The notes beneath the pieces are model-generated. The model worked only from the letters and a program-made list of their open reading frames with translations, was not told the DNA's origin and made no database searches. 62,179 nucleotides of DNA, taken from the NCBI GenBank assembly GCA_030604885.1, contig JAUVUZ010000021.1, positions 1-62,179 of the forward strand, read 5' to 3'. Position numbers and translations under genes: made by a program. Positions within the stretch are counted from its first letter, which is position 1. Every line of letters begins with the position of its first letter. The DNA is from Alphaproteobacteria bacterium. GTDB taxonomy: Bacteria > Pseudomonadota > Alphaproteobacteria > Rhodospirillales > Rhodospirillaceae. Shown in pieces: positions 31,584 to 38,838 of this stretch.

Positions 31584-32347
31584 CACCACGCCTCCCCGTC
31601 CGCCAGCAGGGCGCGGCATTCCAGGCGCTCGTGGAACTGCCAGCGCATGCGGTCGCCGGGCTGGTCGCGGCGGCGGTGGCGCGTCACCCGGTCGGCGGGC
31701 ACCGGCGGCGGGTCCAGGTCCTCGTCCCACGCCAGCAGCCGCCGATCCCGCCCGCGCGGCAGGCGGTCGAGGCAGCGCCCCATCGCCGCGTCCATCGCCT
31801 TCCAGCGCACCCCCGCCTCGGCCAGGGCCTGCGGCAGGTCTTCCGCCGACACCGCCACCGGGCACGGCGGCAGCGCCAACGGGCAGGATTTGCGCCCGAG
31901 ATACGGCATGAACCTCGGGCGGCGCAGGGCCTCGACCAAATCCGCCAGCGGCCAGCGCGCCCCCGGCCGCGCCCACAGCGCCACCGCCGCCAGCGCCTCG
32001 ACCCGGTAGCCGCGCCGGGTGACGATGGTTTCGAGCGGCGTGCGGTCCTGCACCAGTTCGGCGCGGCGGGTGGCGGGCGAAAAGCCCTTCTGCGCGCGCG
32101 GCGCCTGCACGGTGTGGTAATCGTCCAGCAGGCGGCCGGGCGCGTCCACCCGCACCGCCAGCCCGTATCCCTCCGCCAGCGCCCGCTGCCCGGCCGCGTC
32201 GTCGCGGTCGAGGCCGAGGCAGGCGCCCAGCAGCCCGAGGATCGCCGAGCGGCCGGGATACTCCTGCACCGGGCGGATCTCCCCCACCGCGGGCAGGCCC
32301 CACGCCACCATCGGCCCGTAGAGCCGGAAGGCCAGGAACTCGGTCAT
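31583..32347 (-). CDS. casD: Cascade subunit Cas5e (CasD)
   Basis: Caps the crRNA 5' handle and recruits Cse1 (254 aa). It has FLAFRLYGPMVAWGLPAVGE and VQEYPGRSAILGLLGACLGL typical of Cas5e, with KSCPLALPPCPVAV in the second half. It starts 12 bp after casC. Confidence 0.95.
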   Translation of the reverse strand: MTEFLAFRLYGPMVAWGLPAVGEIRPVQEYPGRSAILGLLGACLGLDRDDAAGQRALAEGYGLAVRVDAPGRLLDDYHTVQAPRAQKGFSPATRRAELVQDRTPLETIVTRRGYRVEALAAVALWARPGARWPLADLVEALRRPRFMPYLGRKSCPLALPPCPVAVSAEDLPQALAEAGVRWKAMDAAMGRCLDRLPRGRDRRLLAWDEDLDPPPVPADRVTRHRRRDQPGDRMRWQFHERLECRALLADGEAW

Positions 32348-32359
32348 CTCGGCCTCCGC

Positions 32360-33439
32360 TCAGGTCGAGGCGACGGAAAGGTTGCCGGGTTCGCCCGCCA
32401 CGAACGCCAGCAGGCCCGACATGTCGCCGATGCCCGCCTCCACATCCATGCGATAGCGCGCCGACGCGGTGGCGCCGTAGGCCCGGTCCATCTTTTCCGC
32501 CGTGCCCTGCAACGCCGCGACCGCCGCGGACAGCATCTCCCGCGCCTTCTCCTGCGCCGGAGAGAGGAACGCCACCGAAAGGCTGCGCGGCAGCGCGTCT
32601 CCCCGCTCGGCGAGCACATAGGAGGCATAGGCGCGGGAGGCGAAGCTCGCGCGCTTGCCCGAAGGCCCGACGGTGGCCGCCGCCTGCGCCAGCGCCTGCG
32701 CCGCCGCCCGCGCCAGCTCCGTGTCGCCGCCGAGGTTGCGGGCGAGCAGGTCCATGTCGATGCAGACGTAGAGGTAGAACAGCCCGGCGCCGAACCCGGT
32801 TTCGCCGACGAACCCGGCGCCCGCCCCCTCGTCCTCGCCCGGCGCCTGCAAATCGTCCACGGCGGTGAAGTAGTCGTCCTCCACCTCCGCCCGGTGGACG
32901 GTGAGGGCGTGGGCGACCTCGGCGGCGGCCTCGACGTTGAAGCTCGGGCGGCTCGCCAGCATCCGGCCGAACAGGGCGAGGTCCGCGCCCTTCGGCTGCT
33001 CCAGCACCACCGCCATGGCCTCCTCGGCGGCGGGAGGCTTGCCGCTCGCCGCGACCCGCTCCACCAGGGCGTCCACCGCCGCCCGCTCCGCCGGGCCGAT
33101 GAACGCCAACTGCCCGGCGCGGAAGTCCTTGCCCGGGTCCACCTCGCCGTAAACCGCCGCGCCGATGGCCGTCGCCGCCGCGTCGGCGAGCTTGGCGTCC
33201 GCGCCCTTGTCGAGCAGGGACTTGCGCACCTCCAGGGCGAGGCGGCGGGTGCGCAGCGAAAGCGCGCCCTCCAGCCGCTCGGCGAACACCGACGAGGTGC
33301 GCCACGCCCGCTTGAGCGATTGGGAGGACACCCGCAGGCGCGGCACCCCGCCCATCGTCGCGGTTTTCGGGCGGCCCATGTCGTCGCGGTTGAGGTTGGA
33401 CGGCGGGTAGCTGGTCAGCAGATGCAGTTGAACGAACAT
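32360..33439 (-). CDS. casC: Cascade backbone subunit Cas7e (CasC/Cse4)
   Basis: Six copies polymerise along the spacer and flip out every sixth base (359 aa). N-terminal VQLHLLTSYPPSNLNRDDMG and RPKTATMGGVPRLRVSSQSL are the family signature, followed by KRAWRTS. SRAYASYVLAERGDALPRSL is a later conserved block. It starts 15 bp after casB. Confidence 0.97.
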   Translation of the reverse strand: MFVQLHLLTSYPPSNLNRDDMGRPKTATMGGVPRLRVSSQSLKRAWRTSSVFAERLEGALSLRTRRLALEVRKSLLDKGADAKLADAAATAIGAAVYGEVDPGKDFRAGQLAFIGPAERAAVDALVERVAASGKPPAAEEAMAVVLEQPKGADLALFGRMLASRPSFNVEAAAEVAHALTVHRAEVEDDYFTAVDDLQAPGEDEGAGAGFVGETGFGAGLFYLYVCIDMDLLARNLGGDTELARAAAQALAQAAATVGPSGKRASFASRAYASYVLAERGDALPRSLSVAFLSPAQEKAREMLSAAVAALQGTAEKMDRAYGATASARYRMDVEAGIGDMSGLLAFVAGEPGNLSVAST

Positions 33440-33454
33440 CGGTCCCCCTCTCGA

Positions 33455-34015
33455 TCAGGCGTTGTCGGCGGCGTCGGCCGCTTCGTCTTGGGAAATCGGC
33501 TGGGCCTCCAGGCGCTCGCCGTAATAGGCGAAGGCGAAGCGGCGCGCCGCGGTCTCCCGCAGCGCGTCGGTGCCGAAGGCGTAGGCCCAGGCGGCGACGT
33601 CGCGCACGTTGGCGCCGCCGTTCAGCATCGCCAGGCTGCGCCGCAGCAAGCGCAGGGCGTCGTCGGCGTCGCTCACGTGGAGCAGGCGGCGGAACCGCAG
33701 GGGGCTGAGCTTGCCCGCCAGTGCCTGGGGCAGCGGATGCGGGACCGCCTCCTGAAGCGCCGCGAGGCAGCCCGCCATCACCGCCAGTCCGTCGGCATCG
33801 CACCGTGCCTCCGCCTCCAGGGCAAGGCGCAAGCGGTGGTAGGCGGGCACGAACACCAGCGCCTGGGTGCCGGCGGCGCGGCGCATCTCCGCCCGCTCGC
33901 CCTTGGCGGCTTCCAGGGATTTCCACCACGACCGGATCGCGCCGGGCGCCTTCGGCCCCATGCGGAACGGGTCGAACCACGGCTTGCGTTCGGTTTCCTG
34001 CAAAGCGTCGCTCAT
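33455..34015 (-). CDS. casB: Cascade small subunit Cse2 (CasB, Cas11)
   Basis: Two copies stabilise the R-loop. All-helical 186-aa protein with WWKSLEAAKGERAEMRRAAG near the start and FRRLLHVSDADDALRLLRRS later, which match Cse2. The ATG overlaps the casA stop (ATGA). Confidence 0.93.
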   Translation of the reverse strand: MSDALQETERKPWFDPFRMGPKAPGAIRSWWKSLEAAKGERAEMRRAAGTQALVFVPAYHRLRLALEAEARCDADGLAVMAGCLAALQEAVPHPLPQALAGKLSPLRFRRLLHVSDADDALRLLRRSLAMLNGGANVRDVAAWAYAFGTDALRETAARRFAFAYYGERLEAQPISQDEAADAADNA

Positions 34016-35682
34016 GCGGCCCCCTTCCCTGCCTGACGGGCGTCGCGCGGGGAGATCTCCGGCAGGCCCAGGATTGGTCGTAATTTCTCCGTCAGCGCGC
34101 TGCTCAGCAGCAGGCGCCCGGTCACCGGCCCGCGCCGGTCCTGGATCGGTTTCTGCATCGCTTCGCGCTGGTCGTAGGCCTCCACCGGCAGGCAGGCAGC
34201 CGCCTCGTCGTAAACCGCCAGCGCCGCGCGCTGGAGCGACGCCAGCCAAGCCTCGCGCAGTTCAAGCGTGGCGGTGGCCCCCAGCGTCTCGCCCGCCAGG
34301 GCGCGGCGGGTCAGCTCCCGCAGGTGCGCCTCGAACCCGGAGCGGAGGCGGTCGAGGAGGTTCGCCACCTCGGCGTGGAAATCGGCGGACACGTCGGCGG
34401 GACGGGTGGAGTGCGCGCGCTTCAGGGCGTAGACCAGATGCCCCGCCGCGTCATTCGCGCCCCGCACCAGTTGGGCGACGCATCCGCACAACTGGGCGTG
34501 GCCTTCGCTGTCCGCCGGGATCGGCAGCAGCGGCATCTCGGCGTCGTTCCAGCCGCGCGCCTTCATGTTGTCGGTGTCGTAGCCGAACGCCCACAGCCGC
34601 AGCTTGAAGGTCTTGTCGCCGGCGAAGCGCTTGCGCAACGCCGCCACCGTCGGGGCCGGTCCGCGCTGCACCTTGTCGCCCTTGCCGGTCGAGATCTCCT
34701 GCGGCGTCTCCACCAACCCCAGCCAGTCACGCCAATCGGGGCCGTGGGGGCTGCCCTTGCGGGCGGAGAGGGTTTCCGGCTTGCCGGTTTCCCTGCGCCA
34801 GGGGGAAAGGGGATGCATCCACCCGCCCTTGTAGTTCACCCCCCGCGGCCGGGTGTGCCACGCGCGCACGCGGGCGTCCGCCGCCTCGCCGCAAACGTCG
34901 CAGCTTCCCGCTCCCTCGAACGCCAGCCAGATCCGGCGCGGCTGGCCGAAAAAGGACTGCAGCCACGCGGCGTCGCCGGGGTGGGTTTCCGCATCCTTGC
35001 CACGGCTTGCCACCGGCCCCATCCACGGGAACACCGGTGCCGGTTCGGCGGGCCGCATGCGAATCGGGTCCCTTTCCACGGTCTGCCACGGCAGCACGTT
35101 CGCCCACAGGGTTCGCCACAGGTCGCCCTCCTTCACCGCCAGGGTGGTGAGCGGCCCGCCGCCGCGCAGGCCGGTGCGGTGCCCCTGCCCGCCCGAAGGC
35201 GCGTAGGTTTGCAGGGTGTGGAGCGCCATCGCCGCGCACCGGGGGCAGAGGGCCTCCACCGCCGCGCGCTTGACGAAAAAGTCGAGGTTGCGCTTGAGCG
35301 CGTTCTCACCCGGCGCGTCGATCAGCAGCGCCGCCACCGGCGCGAGGCGACCGTCCTCTGTGGCGGTGGAATCCTGGAGGAACCGGGGGCCGGGGCCGTC
35401 GAGGTCGAAGGCCGGGATCAGCGGTGCGAACGCGGCCTCCAGGTCGGCGGCGGTGGGCGGAGTCTCCCACCTCGCGCGCCAGTCGGCGTCGGTGCGGGGC
35501 GCCAGGGCGACGCTCAGGAGGCCGATCAGGAATTCGTGGGCCGCGCCGCAGAAATCCGCGCGGGGCCAAGCCAGACGCGCCCCCGGGGGCGCCAGGACCG
35601 CCTCGGTCGGCGTGCGCCAGGACCACGCCTCCCCCGGCACGGCCACCGGAAGCCACCGCTCACGCAGCAGATTGAACGCCAT
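34012..35682 (-). CDS. casA: Cascade large subunit Cse1 (CasA, Cas8e)
   Basis: Recognises the PAM and recruits Cas3 (556 aa). It starts FNLLRERWLPV, the Cse1 signature; a zinc-like Cys set occurs in ALCPRCAAM and GSCDVCGEA. The C-terminal helical bundle follows YALKRAHSTRPADVSADFHA. The ATG at 35682 is preceded by GGAGGGGG; an in-frame ATG at 35706 is less likely. It heads the casABCDE-cas1-cas2 operon behind a long structured leader. Confidence 0.95.
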   Translation of the reverse strand: MAFNLLRERWLPVAVPGEAWSWRTPTEAVLAPPGARLAWPRADFCGAAHEFLIGLLSVALAPRTDADWRARWETPPTAADLEAAFAPLIPAFDLDGPGPRFLQDSTATEDGRLAPVAALLIDAPGENALKRNLDFFVKRAAVEALCPRCAAMALHTLQTYAPSGGQGHRTGLRGGGPLTTLAVKEGDLWRTLWANVLPWQTVERDPIRMRPAEPAPVFPWMGPVASRGKDAETHPGDAAWLQSFFGQPRRIWLAFEGAGSCDVCGEAADARVRAWHTRPRGVNYKGGWMHPLSPWRRETGKPETLSARKGSPHGPDWRDWLGLVETPQEISTGKGDKVQRGPAPTVAALRKRFAGDKTFKLRLWAFGYDTDNMKARGWNDAEMPLLPIPADSEGHAQLCGCVAQLVRGANDAAGHLVYALKRAHSTRPADVSADFHAEVANLLDRLRSGFEAHLRELTRRALAGETLGATATLELREAWLASLQRAALAVYDEAAACLPVEAYDQREAMQKPIQDRRGPVTGRLLLSSALTEKLRPILGLPEISPRDARQAGKGAA

Positions 35683-35762
35683 GTTCCCCCTCCATGGTTT
35701 CCGCACCGAGCATGCGCTCGCGCTACGGGGGCGGGCAAGACGGAATATCCGTAAAACGCGCG

Positions 35763-35791
35763 AAAAACCGGGGCCGACATTCGGCCCCGGC
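35763..35791 (-). terminator. Rho-independent terminator/attenuator upstream of casA
   Basis: On the minus strand a GC-rich stem with GGGGCCGA/TCGGCCCC arms and a 3-nt loop is followed directly by GGTTTTTC. It stands 80 bp before the casA start, so any transcript starting in the cas3-casA gap must pass it to reach casA. That makes it either an attenuator or the end of a separate short RNA. Confidence 0.85.
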
Positions 35792-35800
35792 AGGAGGAAC

Positions 35801-35846
35801 GCCCCGAAGGGCCTTATTCAATGGACAAGCGTCCGCCCTTCGGGGC
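35801..35846 (-). other. 12-bp hairpin overlapping the leader mini-ORF (possible attenuator stem)
   Basis: GCCCCGAAGGGC (minus strand, 35846-35835) is exactly complementary to GCCCTTCGGGGC (35812-35801). The 5' arm encodes codons 11-14 of the 20-codon ORF and the 3' arm follows its stop. The 3' arm contains GGCCC, which could alternatively pair with the GGGGCC arm of the terminator. Translation of the ORF could therefore switch the downstream structure. The pairing is visible; the switching is inferred. Confidence 0.6.
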
Positions 35847-35876
35847 AAAATCTCTTGTGATGTGGATTAATCGCAT
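35814..35876 (-). CDS. 20-codon mini-ORF with perfect Shine-Dalgarno, upstream of casA
   Basis: Encodes MRLIHITRDFAPKGG plus five residues (RLSIE). AGGAGG lies 6 nt before the ATG, itself in a small hairpin (CCTCC/GGAGG). The codons CGA, TTA, ACA and AGA near its start are ones expected to be rare in so GC-rich a genome. It lies downstream of a plausible promoter and upstream of a terminator. It could be a leader peptide for casA attenuation or a CreT-like toxin under CRISPR repression. No homologue is recognised. Confidence 0.5.
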   Translation of the reverse strand: MRLIHITRDFAPKGGRLSIE

Positions 35877-35904
35877 CCTACGCCTCCTCTGGAGGTGGGT
35901 TTCC

Positions 35905-35943
35905 AGTGTGGCGGGATCTGGTGCCAGCCTAGCCCGCCACACT
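35905..35943 (-). other. Stable hairpin at the predicted 5' end of the casA leader RNA
   Basis: Eleven perfect base pairs, AGTGTGGCGGG (35905-35915) with CCCGCCACACT (35933-35943), loop of 17 nt with a further CTGG/CCAG pairing. On the minus strand it begins at about the predicted transcription start, a common way to protect an RNA 5' end. A second small stem (35883-35895) follows and contains the SD of the mini-ORF. Confidence 0.6.
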
Positions 35944-35944
35944 C

Positions 35945-35973
35945 TTATTAGCTCTTGACGGAATCTCCGTCAA
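35945..35973 (-). promoter_or_regulatory. Putative leftward promoter of the casA leader
   Basis: Minus-strand TTGACG (35973-35968), a 17-bp spacer, then TAATAA (35950-35945). An AT-rich TTAAATTAAG lies just upstream of the -35 as a possible UP element. Transcription would start near 35938. The -35 box is near-consensus and the -10 is imperfect, so this is a prediction only. Confidence 0.5.
35955..35973. promoter_or_regulatory. 19-bp palindrome with -35 elements on both strands
   Basis: TTGACGGAATCTCCGTCAA has perfect 8-bp arms. Each arm contains TTGACG, so it supplies a -35 box leftwards (casA leader) and rightwards (TTGACG, 17 bp, TAATTT at 35978-35983, start near 35990). It may also be an operator for a dimeric repressor. 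Confidence 0.5.
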
Positions 35974-35983
35974 CACTTAATTT

Positions 35984-36007
35984 AAGCATGCTGCCTCTGT
36001 GGAGATT
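35984..36007 (+). promoter_or_regulatory. PAM plus partial protospacer targeted by the neighbouring mini-CRISPR
   Basis: AAG (35984-35986), the canonical I-E PAM, is followed by 21 bp that match the first 21 nt of the pseudo-spacer at 36069. They differ only at positions 6 (T for C) and 12 (T for G). Beyond position 21 the match stops. I-E Cascade flips out every sixth base, so these mismatches should not weaken binding, while the short match should prevent Cas3 cleavage. It lies 11 bp from the palindromic -35 region. Confidence 0.75.
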
Positions 36008-36017
36008 TTTTTGTTGA
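35988..36017 (+). CDS. 9-codon ORF at the rightward transcription start (CreT candidate)
   Basis: Encodes MLPLWRFFC then TGA, lying within the protospacer and just upstream of the mini-CRISPR, in the same direction. If the rightward promoter is real the RNA would be nearly leaderless. Contains one AGA codon. In the archaeal I-B CreTA module creT precedes creA in this order and is repressed by it; here that is analogy only, and so short an ORF can occur by chance. Confidence 0.25.
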   Translation: MLPLWRFFC

Positions 36018-36044
36018 TCGGTGTTCTCATATGGCTTAGCTTCA

Positions 36045-36129
36045 CACCATTCCCTCGGGGATGAACCGCATGCCGCCTCGGTGGAGATTGCGAGCATAAG
36101 ACGTTCCCCGCTTCGGTGGGGATGCCGAG
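36045..36129 (+). ncRNA. CreA/CreR-like mini-CRISPR guide RNA
   Basis: Degenerate repeat 1 (ends 36068) has a shortened stem-loop but an intact 13-nt 3' end CGGGGATGAACCG including the crRNA handle ATGAACCG. Next come exactly 32 nt (36069-36100), the I-E spacer length. Degenerate repeat 2 (36101-36129) matches the array repeat at 19 of 29 positions, with a CCCCGC-TTCG-GTGGGG hairpin. The pseudo-spacer matches a PAM-flanked site 82 bp upstream. The RNA should be processed by Cas6e and loaded into Cascade as a repressor guide. Weak promoter-like boxes lie upstream. Confidence 0.75.
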
Positions 36130-36152
36130 GAAGAGGGTTCGCCCTCTTCCTC
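36127..36152. other. 11-bp UUCG-type hairpin overlapping the cas3 stop codon
   Basis: GAGGAAGAGGG (36127-36137) pairs perfectly with CCCTCTTCCTC (36142-36152), loop TTCG on the plus strand and CGAA on the minus strand. It could end or protect both the mini-CRISPR RNA (plus) and the cas3 mRNA (minus). No T-run follows on either strand, so it is a stabilising or processing element rather than a classic terminator. Confidence 0.6.
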
Positions 36153-38838
36153 ACACCGCTTCCATCCAGAGGCCCATGCGGGGCGAATAGGTGGCCCGCA
36201 CCGGTTTGCCGGCGCGACGGGCGGGGCCGGTCCAGAGGCCGTCGGGTGCGGCGGAGAGGATCAGCAGGCGGGGGCGGTCGTCGCGCCAGTCCAGGCGCGC
36301 GCACAGGTCGCGCACGGCGGCGTGGCAGGCGTCGGGGATCTCCTCGTCGTCGGCGCGGCGGAGCGGCAAGTCGATTTCGCTTTCCGCCCAGGCCCGGCGT
36401 TCCTCGAAGCGGGACAGCGGCTCGGCGGGCGAAGGAGCGGCCCAGGGGCGCAGCGTGCCTTCCGCCCACACCGCCAGGGCGAACGCCCGGGTGTCCTCTC
36501 CCAGGCGGGTGCGGGCGCGGATGTCGTCGCCCCAGCCGCCGGTTTCGCCATAGGCCTGGCCGAAATCGAGAACCGAGCGACCGGCCACCTGGGCGTTCCC
36601 GGTGGCCACGCCCTCGGCGTCCAGCAGCGTCGATTGCAGCGGCTCGGGCACCGGAAGGGCGTCCTCCGGCCCGTAGACGGTTTCGATCAGCGCGCGCACG
36701 CCGGAGATCAGGTCCCAGCCCTCCGCCGGGGCTTCCGGCCCGGTGAGGAGGCGCTGCGTCCGCCACAGCCGCGCGGCGTCGGGGTAAACGTAGGCCCCGG
36801 CGGGGAACATCCGGGAATACCAATTTTCGGGCGCCGCGTCGGCGGCCTCCGGCCCCAGGATATGAAAGACCGCAGGCGCGCGCTCGCCCCTGCCGGGGTG
36901 GCGATGCTGGCGCCCCGCCCGCTGGATCAGCGCGTCGACGGGGGCGAGGTCGCTCACCATTTCGTCGAAGTCGAAATCGACAGAATTTTCAATGACTTGA
37001 CTAGCAACAAGCACCTTGCCGCGCCGGTCCTCCGGCCCCGAGTCCTTGCCGAACCGTTCGCGCACCTGCCGTTCGACCGCCGCCCGGTCGGCGGGCGCGA
37101 AGGCGGAGTGGAACAGCATCAGGTCGTCCTCCGCCACGCCCGCCGCGCGCAGGGCGGCGAAGGCTTGGCGGGCGTCGCCCACGGTGTTGCGCACCCAGGC
37201 GACGCACCGCCCCGCCGCCGCCCAAGCGACGATCCGTTCCACGGCGTCGTCGGCGCTCTCGAGGCGCGCGCACCGCAGGCGGGAGCGGCGGGAGGCTGCG
37301 GGTTCCAGGCATCGCGGTGCGGCCATCCCCTCCCCCCAGTGGGTGAGCAGGGGATACGCCGCCGTGCCGGGCGCTTCCGCCGCAGAAAATCCGTCGCCCC
37401 GCCCGGCGCGGAACGCCGCCACCAGTCGGCCGCGTTGCCGTGCGGTGAGGGTGGCCGAGAGGATCACCGCCGAGCCGCCCAGGCGCGCGTGCCGGGTGAG
37501 CAGGGTTTCCAGGAGGTTGCCGGTGTAGGCGTCGTAGGCGTGCACCTCGTCGGCGATCAGCACCTTCCGCCCCAGGCCGAACAGGCGCAGGCTCTGGTGG
37601 CGGGCGGGGAGGATGCCGATCAGCGCCTGGTCGAGGGTGCCGACTCCCACCTCCGCCAGCAGCGCCTTCTTGCGGTTGTCCGCCAGCCAGGCGTTGGCGG
37701 CGAGGGACCCGGGCGACGGTTCGTCGCCCCCGGGCCGGGTTTCCTCGGCCTGGGAAAAGGCCAGCGCCGCCCGCCAGTCCGGATGCAGCCACGACTTGCC
37801 ATGGGCGAGGCAGACGCTCGGCCGCGCACCGGGCCGGAACATCGGCGGCAGAGCCTGCCGCAGCCGCGCGAACATCGCGTTCGAGGTCGCCTGAGTCGGC
37901 AGCCCCAGATACAGACCGCCCGCCGCCCCCGCCGCCCACAGCCTCCACGCCAGCAGCAGGGCGGCCTCGGTCTTGCCCGAGCCGGTCGCGTCCTCGACGA
38001 TGAACAGCTGCGGACCAGCGCCGAGCGTCAACTCGCCGCACAGGGCCTGCAACGGCGTCGGCGCCTTGCCCGGCGCCAGGGCGGAAAACTCCGGCGCGGC
38101 GGAGGCCGGGGCCGGGATCAGCCCGGCGGCCTTCACCGCGTCGTGCGCGTGGGGCAGCGCGTGGTCGCGGTAATAGGCGTCGAGGTCGAGGGTCGGCGGG
38201 TGATAGTCGAACCAATCGCGGTTGGAGCCGATCCAGTCGGCCAGCACCAGCAGGCCCGCCACCCACCACGAAGCCTCCCGCGCCTCATCTTCCGACATCG
38301 GCGGCCCCGCCGCCTCCGCCCCCAGCAGCGCCGCCAGCGACCGCGCCAAGGCCTCGCAATCGCCCGTGTCGGCGTGGGCGAACAGGTCCTCCGGATCGAA
38401 GGGGGGCATCTCATACGGCTGCGCGCAGGGCGTGCCGTGGTGGCCGAACACCGCTCCGGCGAGGCCGCGCCATACCTCGGCGCCGCCCGGGGTGCGGGCG
38501 GCGACCTCATCGGCCGCGGCGAGAAACTCGCTCCAGATCAGCAGCCCCAGGTCTCCATGCCCGGCCCGGCCGCCGCACGAGGCTTCCCCCGCGCCCGAGA
38601 GCCGCGCCCGCAGGTCGGGCCGCAGGCACTGGAACGGCAGGGCGATCTTGCCGAGATCGTGGAGCGCCGCGAGGAGCGGCAACGCCCGGTCCAGCCCCGG
38701 CGCCAGGTCGCGGGCGATTTGCCGCAGATCCGGGCGCTCGTCCAGCAGGGTTTCCACCACGGCGGCGACGTCGAGCATATGATACGCCAGGGGGTGCCAA
38801 TCCTCGCCCTCGGACTTCCCCCAGTATCCCGAAATCAT
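36151..38838 (-). CDS. cas3: CRISPR effector helicase-nuclease Cas3
   Basis: Recruited by Cascade to nick and shred DNA (895 aa from MISGYWGKSE). The HD nuclease domain is N-terminal (WHPLAYH, then ALHDLGK with His60-Asp61, and FGHHGTP). The SF2 helicase has Walker A VEDATGSGKTEAALL, DEVH box IADEVHAYD, SATLTARQRG and ENSVDFDFDEMVSDLAPVDA. The start is uncertain: a GTG at 38853 has better SD context. It is separated from casA by the regulatory gap and so is expressed separately. Confidence 0.95.
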   Translation of the reverse strand: MISGYWGKSEGEDWHPLAYHMLDVAAVVETLLDERPDLRQIARDLAPGLDRALPLLAALHDLGKIALPFQCLRPDLRARLSGAGEASCGGRAGHGDLGLLIWSEFLAAADEVAARTPGGAEVWRGLAGAVFGHHGTPCAQPYEMPPFDPEDLFAHADTGDCEALARSLAALLGAEAAGPPMSEDEAREASWWVAGLLVLADWIGSNRDWFDYHPPTLDLDAYYRDHALPHAHDAVKAAGLIPAPASAAPEFSALAPGKAPTPLQALCGELTLGAGPQLFIVEDATGSGKTEAALLLAWRLWAAGAAGGLYLGLPTQATSNAMFARLRQALPPMFRPGARPSVCLAHGKSWLHPDWRAALAFSQAEETRPGGDEPSPGSLAANAWLADNRKKALLAEVGVGTLDQALIGILPARHQSLRLFGLGRKVLIADEVHAYDAYTGNLLETLLTRHARLGGSAVILSATLTARQRGRLVAAFRAGRGDGFSAAEAPGTAAYPLLTHWGEGMAAPRCLEPAASRRSRLRCARLESADDAVERIVAWAAAGRCVAWVRNTVGDARQAFAALRAAGVAEDDLMLFHSAFAPADRAAVERQVRERFGKDSGPEDRRGKVLVASQVIENSVDFDFDEMVSDLAPVDALIQRAGRQHRHPGRGERAPAVFHILGPEAADAAPENWYSRMFPAGAYVYPDAARLWRTQRLLTGPEAPAEGWDLISGVRALIETVYGPEDALPVPEPLQSTLLDAEGVATGNAQVAGRSVLDFGQAYGETGGWGDDIRARTRLGEDTRAFALAVWAEGTLRPWAAPSPAEPLSRFEERRAWAESEIDLPLRRADDEEIPDACHAAVRDLCARLDWRDDRPRLLILSAAPDGLWTGPARRAGKPVRATYSPRMGLWMEAV

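Noticed and set aside
30918-33980. A 1020-codon open frame on the minus strand covering casE and much of casD and casC
   Set aside because: Only the last 221 codons (casE) have family motifs. The rest is Gly/Arg-rich out-of-frame translation of casC and casD, a GC-rich artefact.
35948-35989. 13-codon minus-strand ORF (MLKLSVDGDSVKS) with an AGAGG-type SD
   Set aside because: The proposed leftward promoter lies inside it, so the leader transcript would not contain the start codon. It is less likely than the 20-codon ORF, though not excluded if a start lies further upstream.
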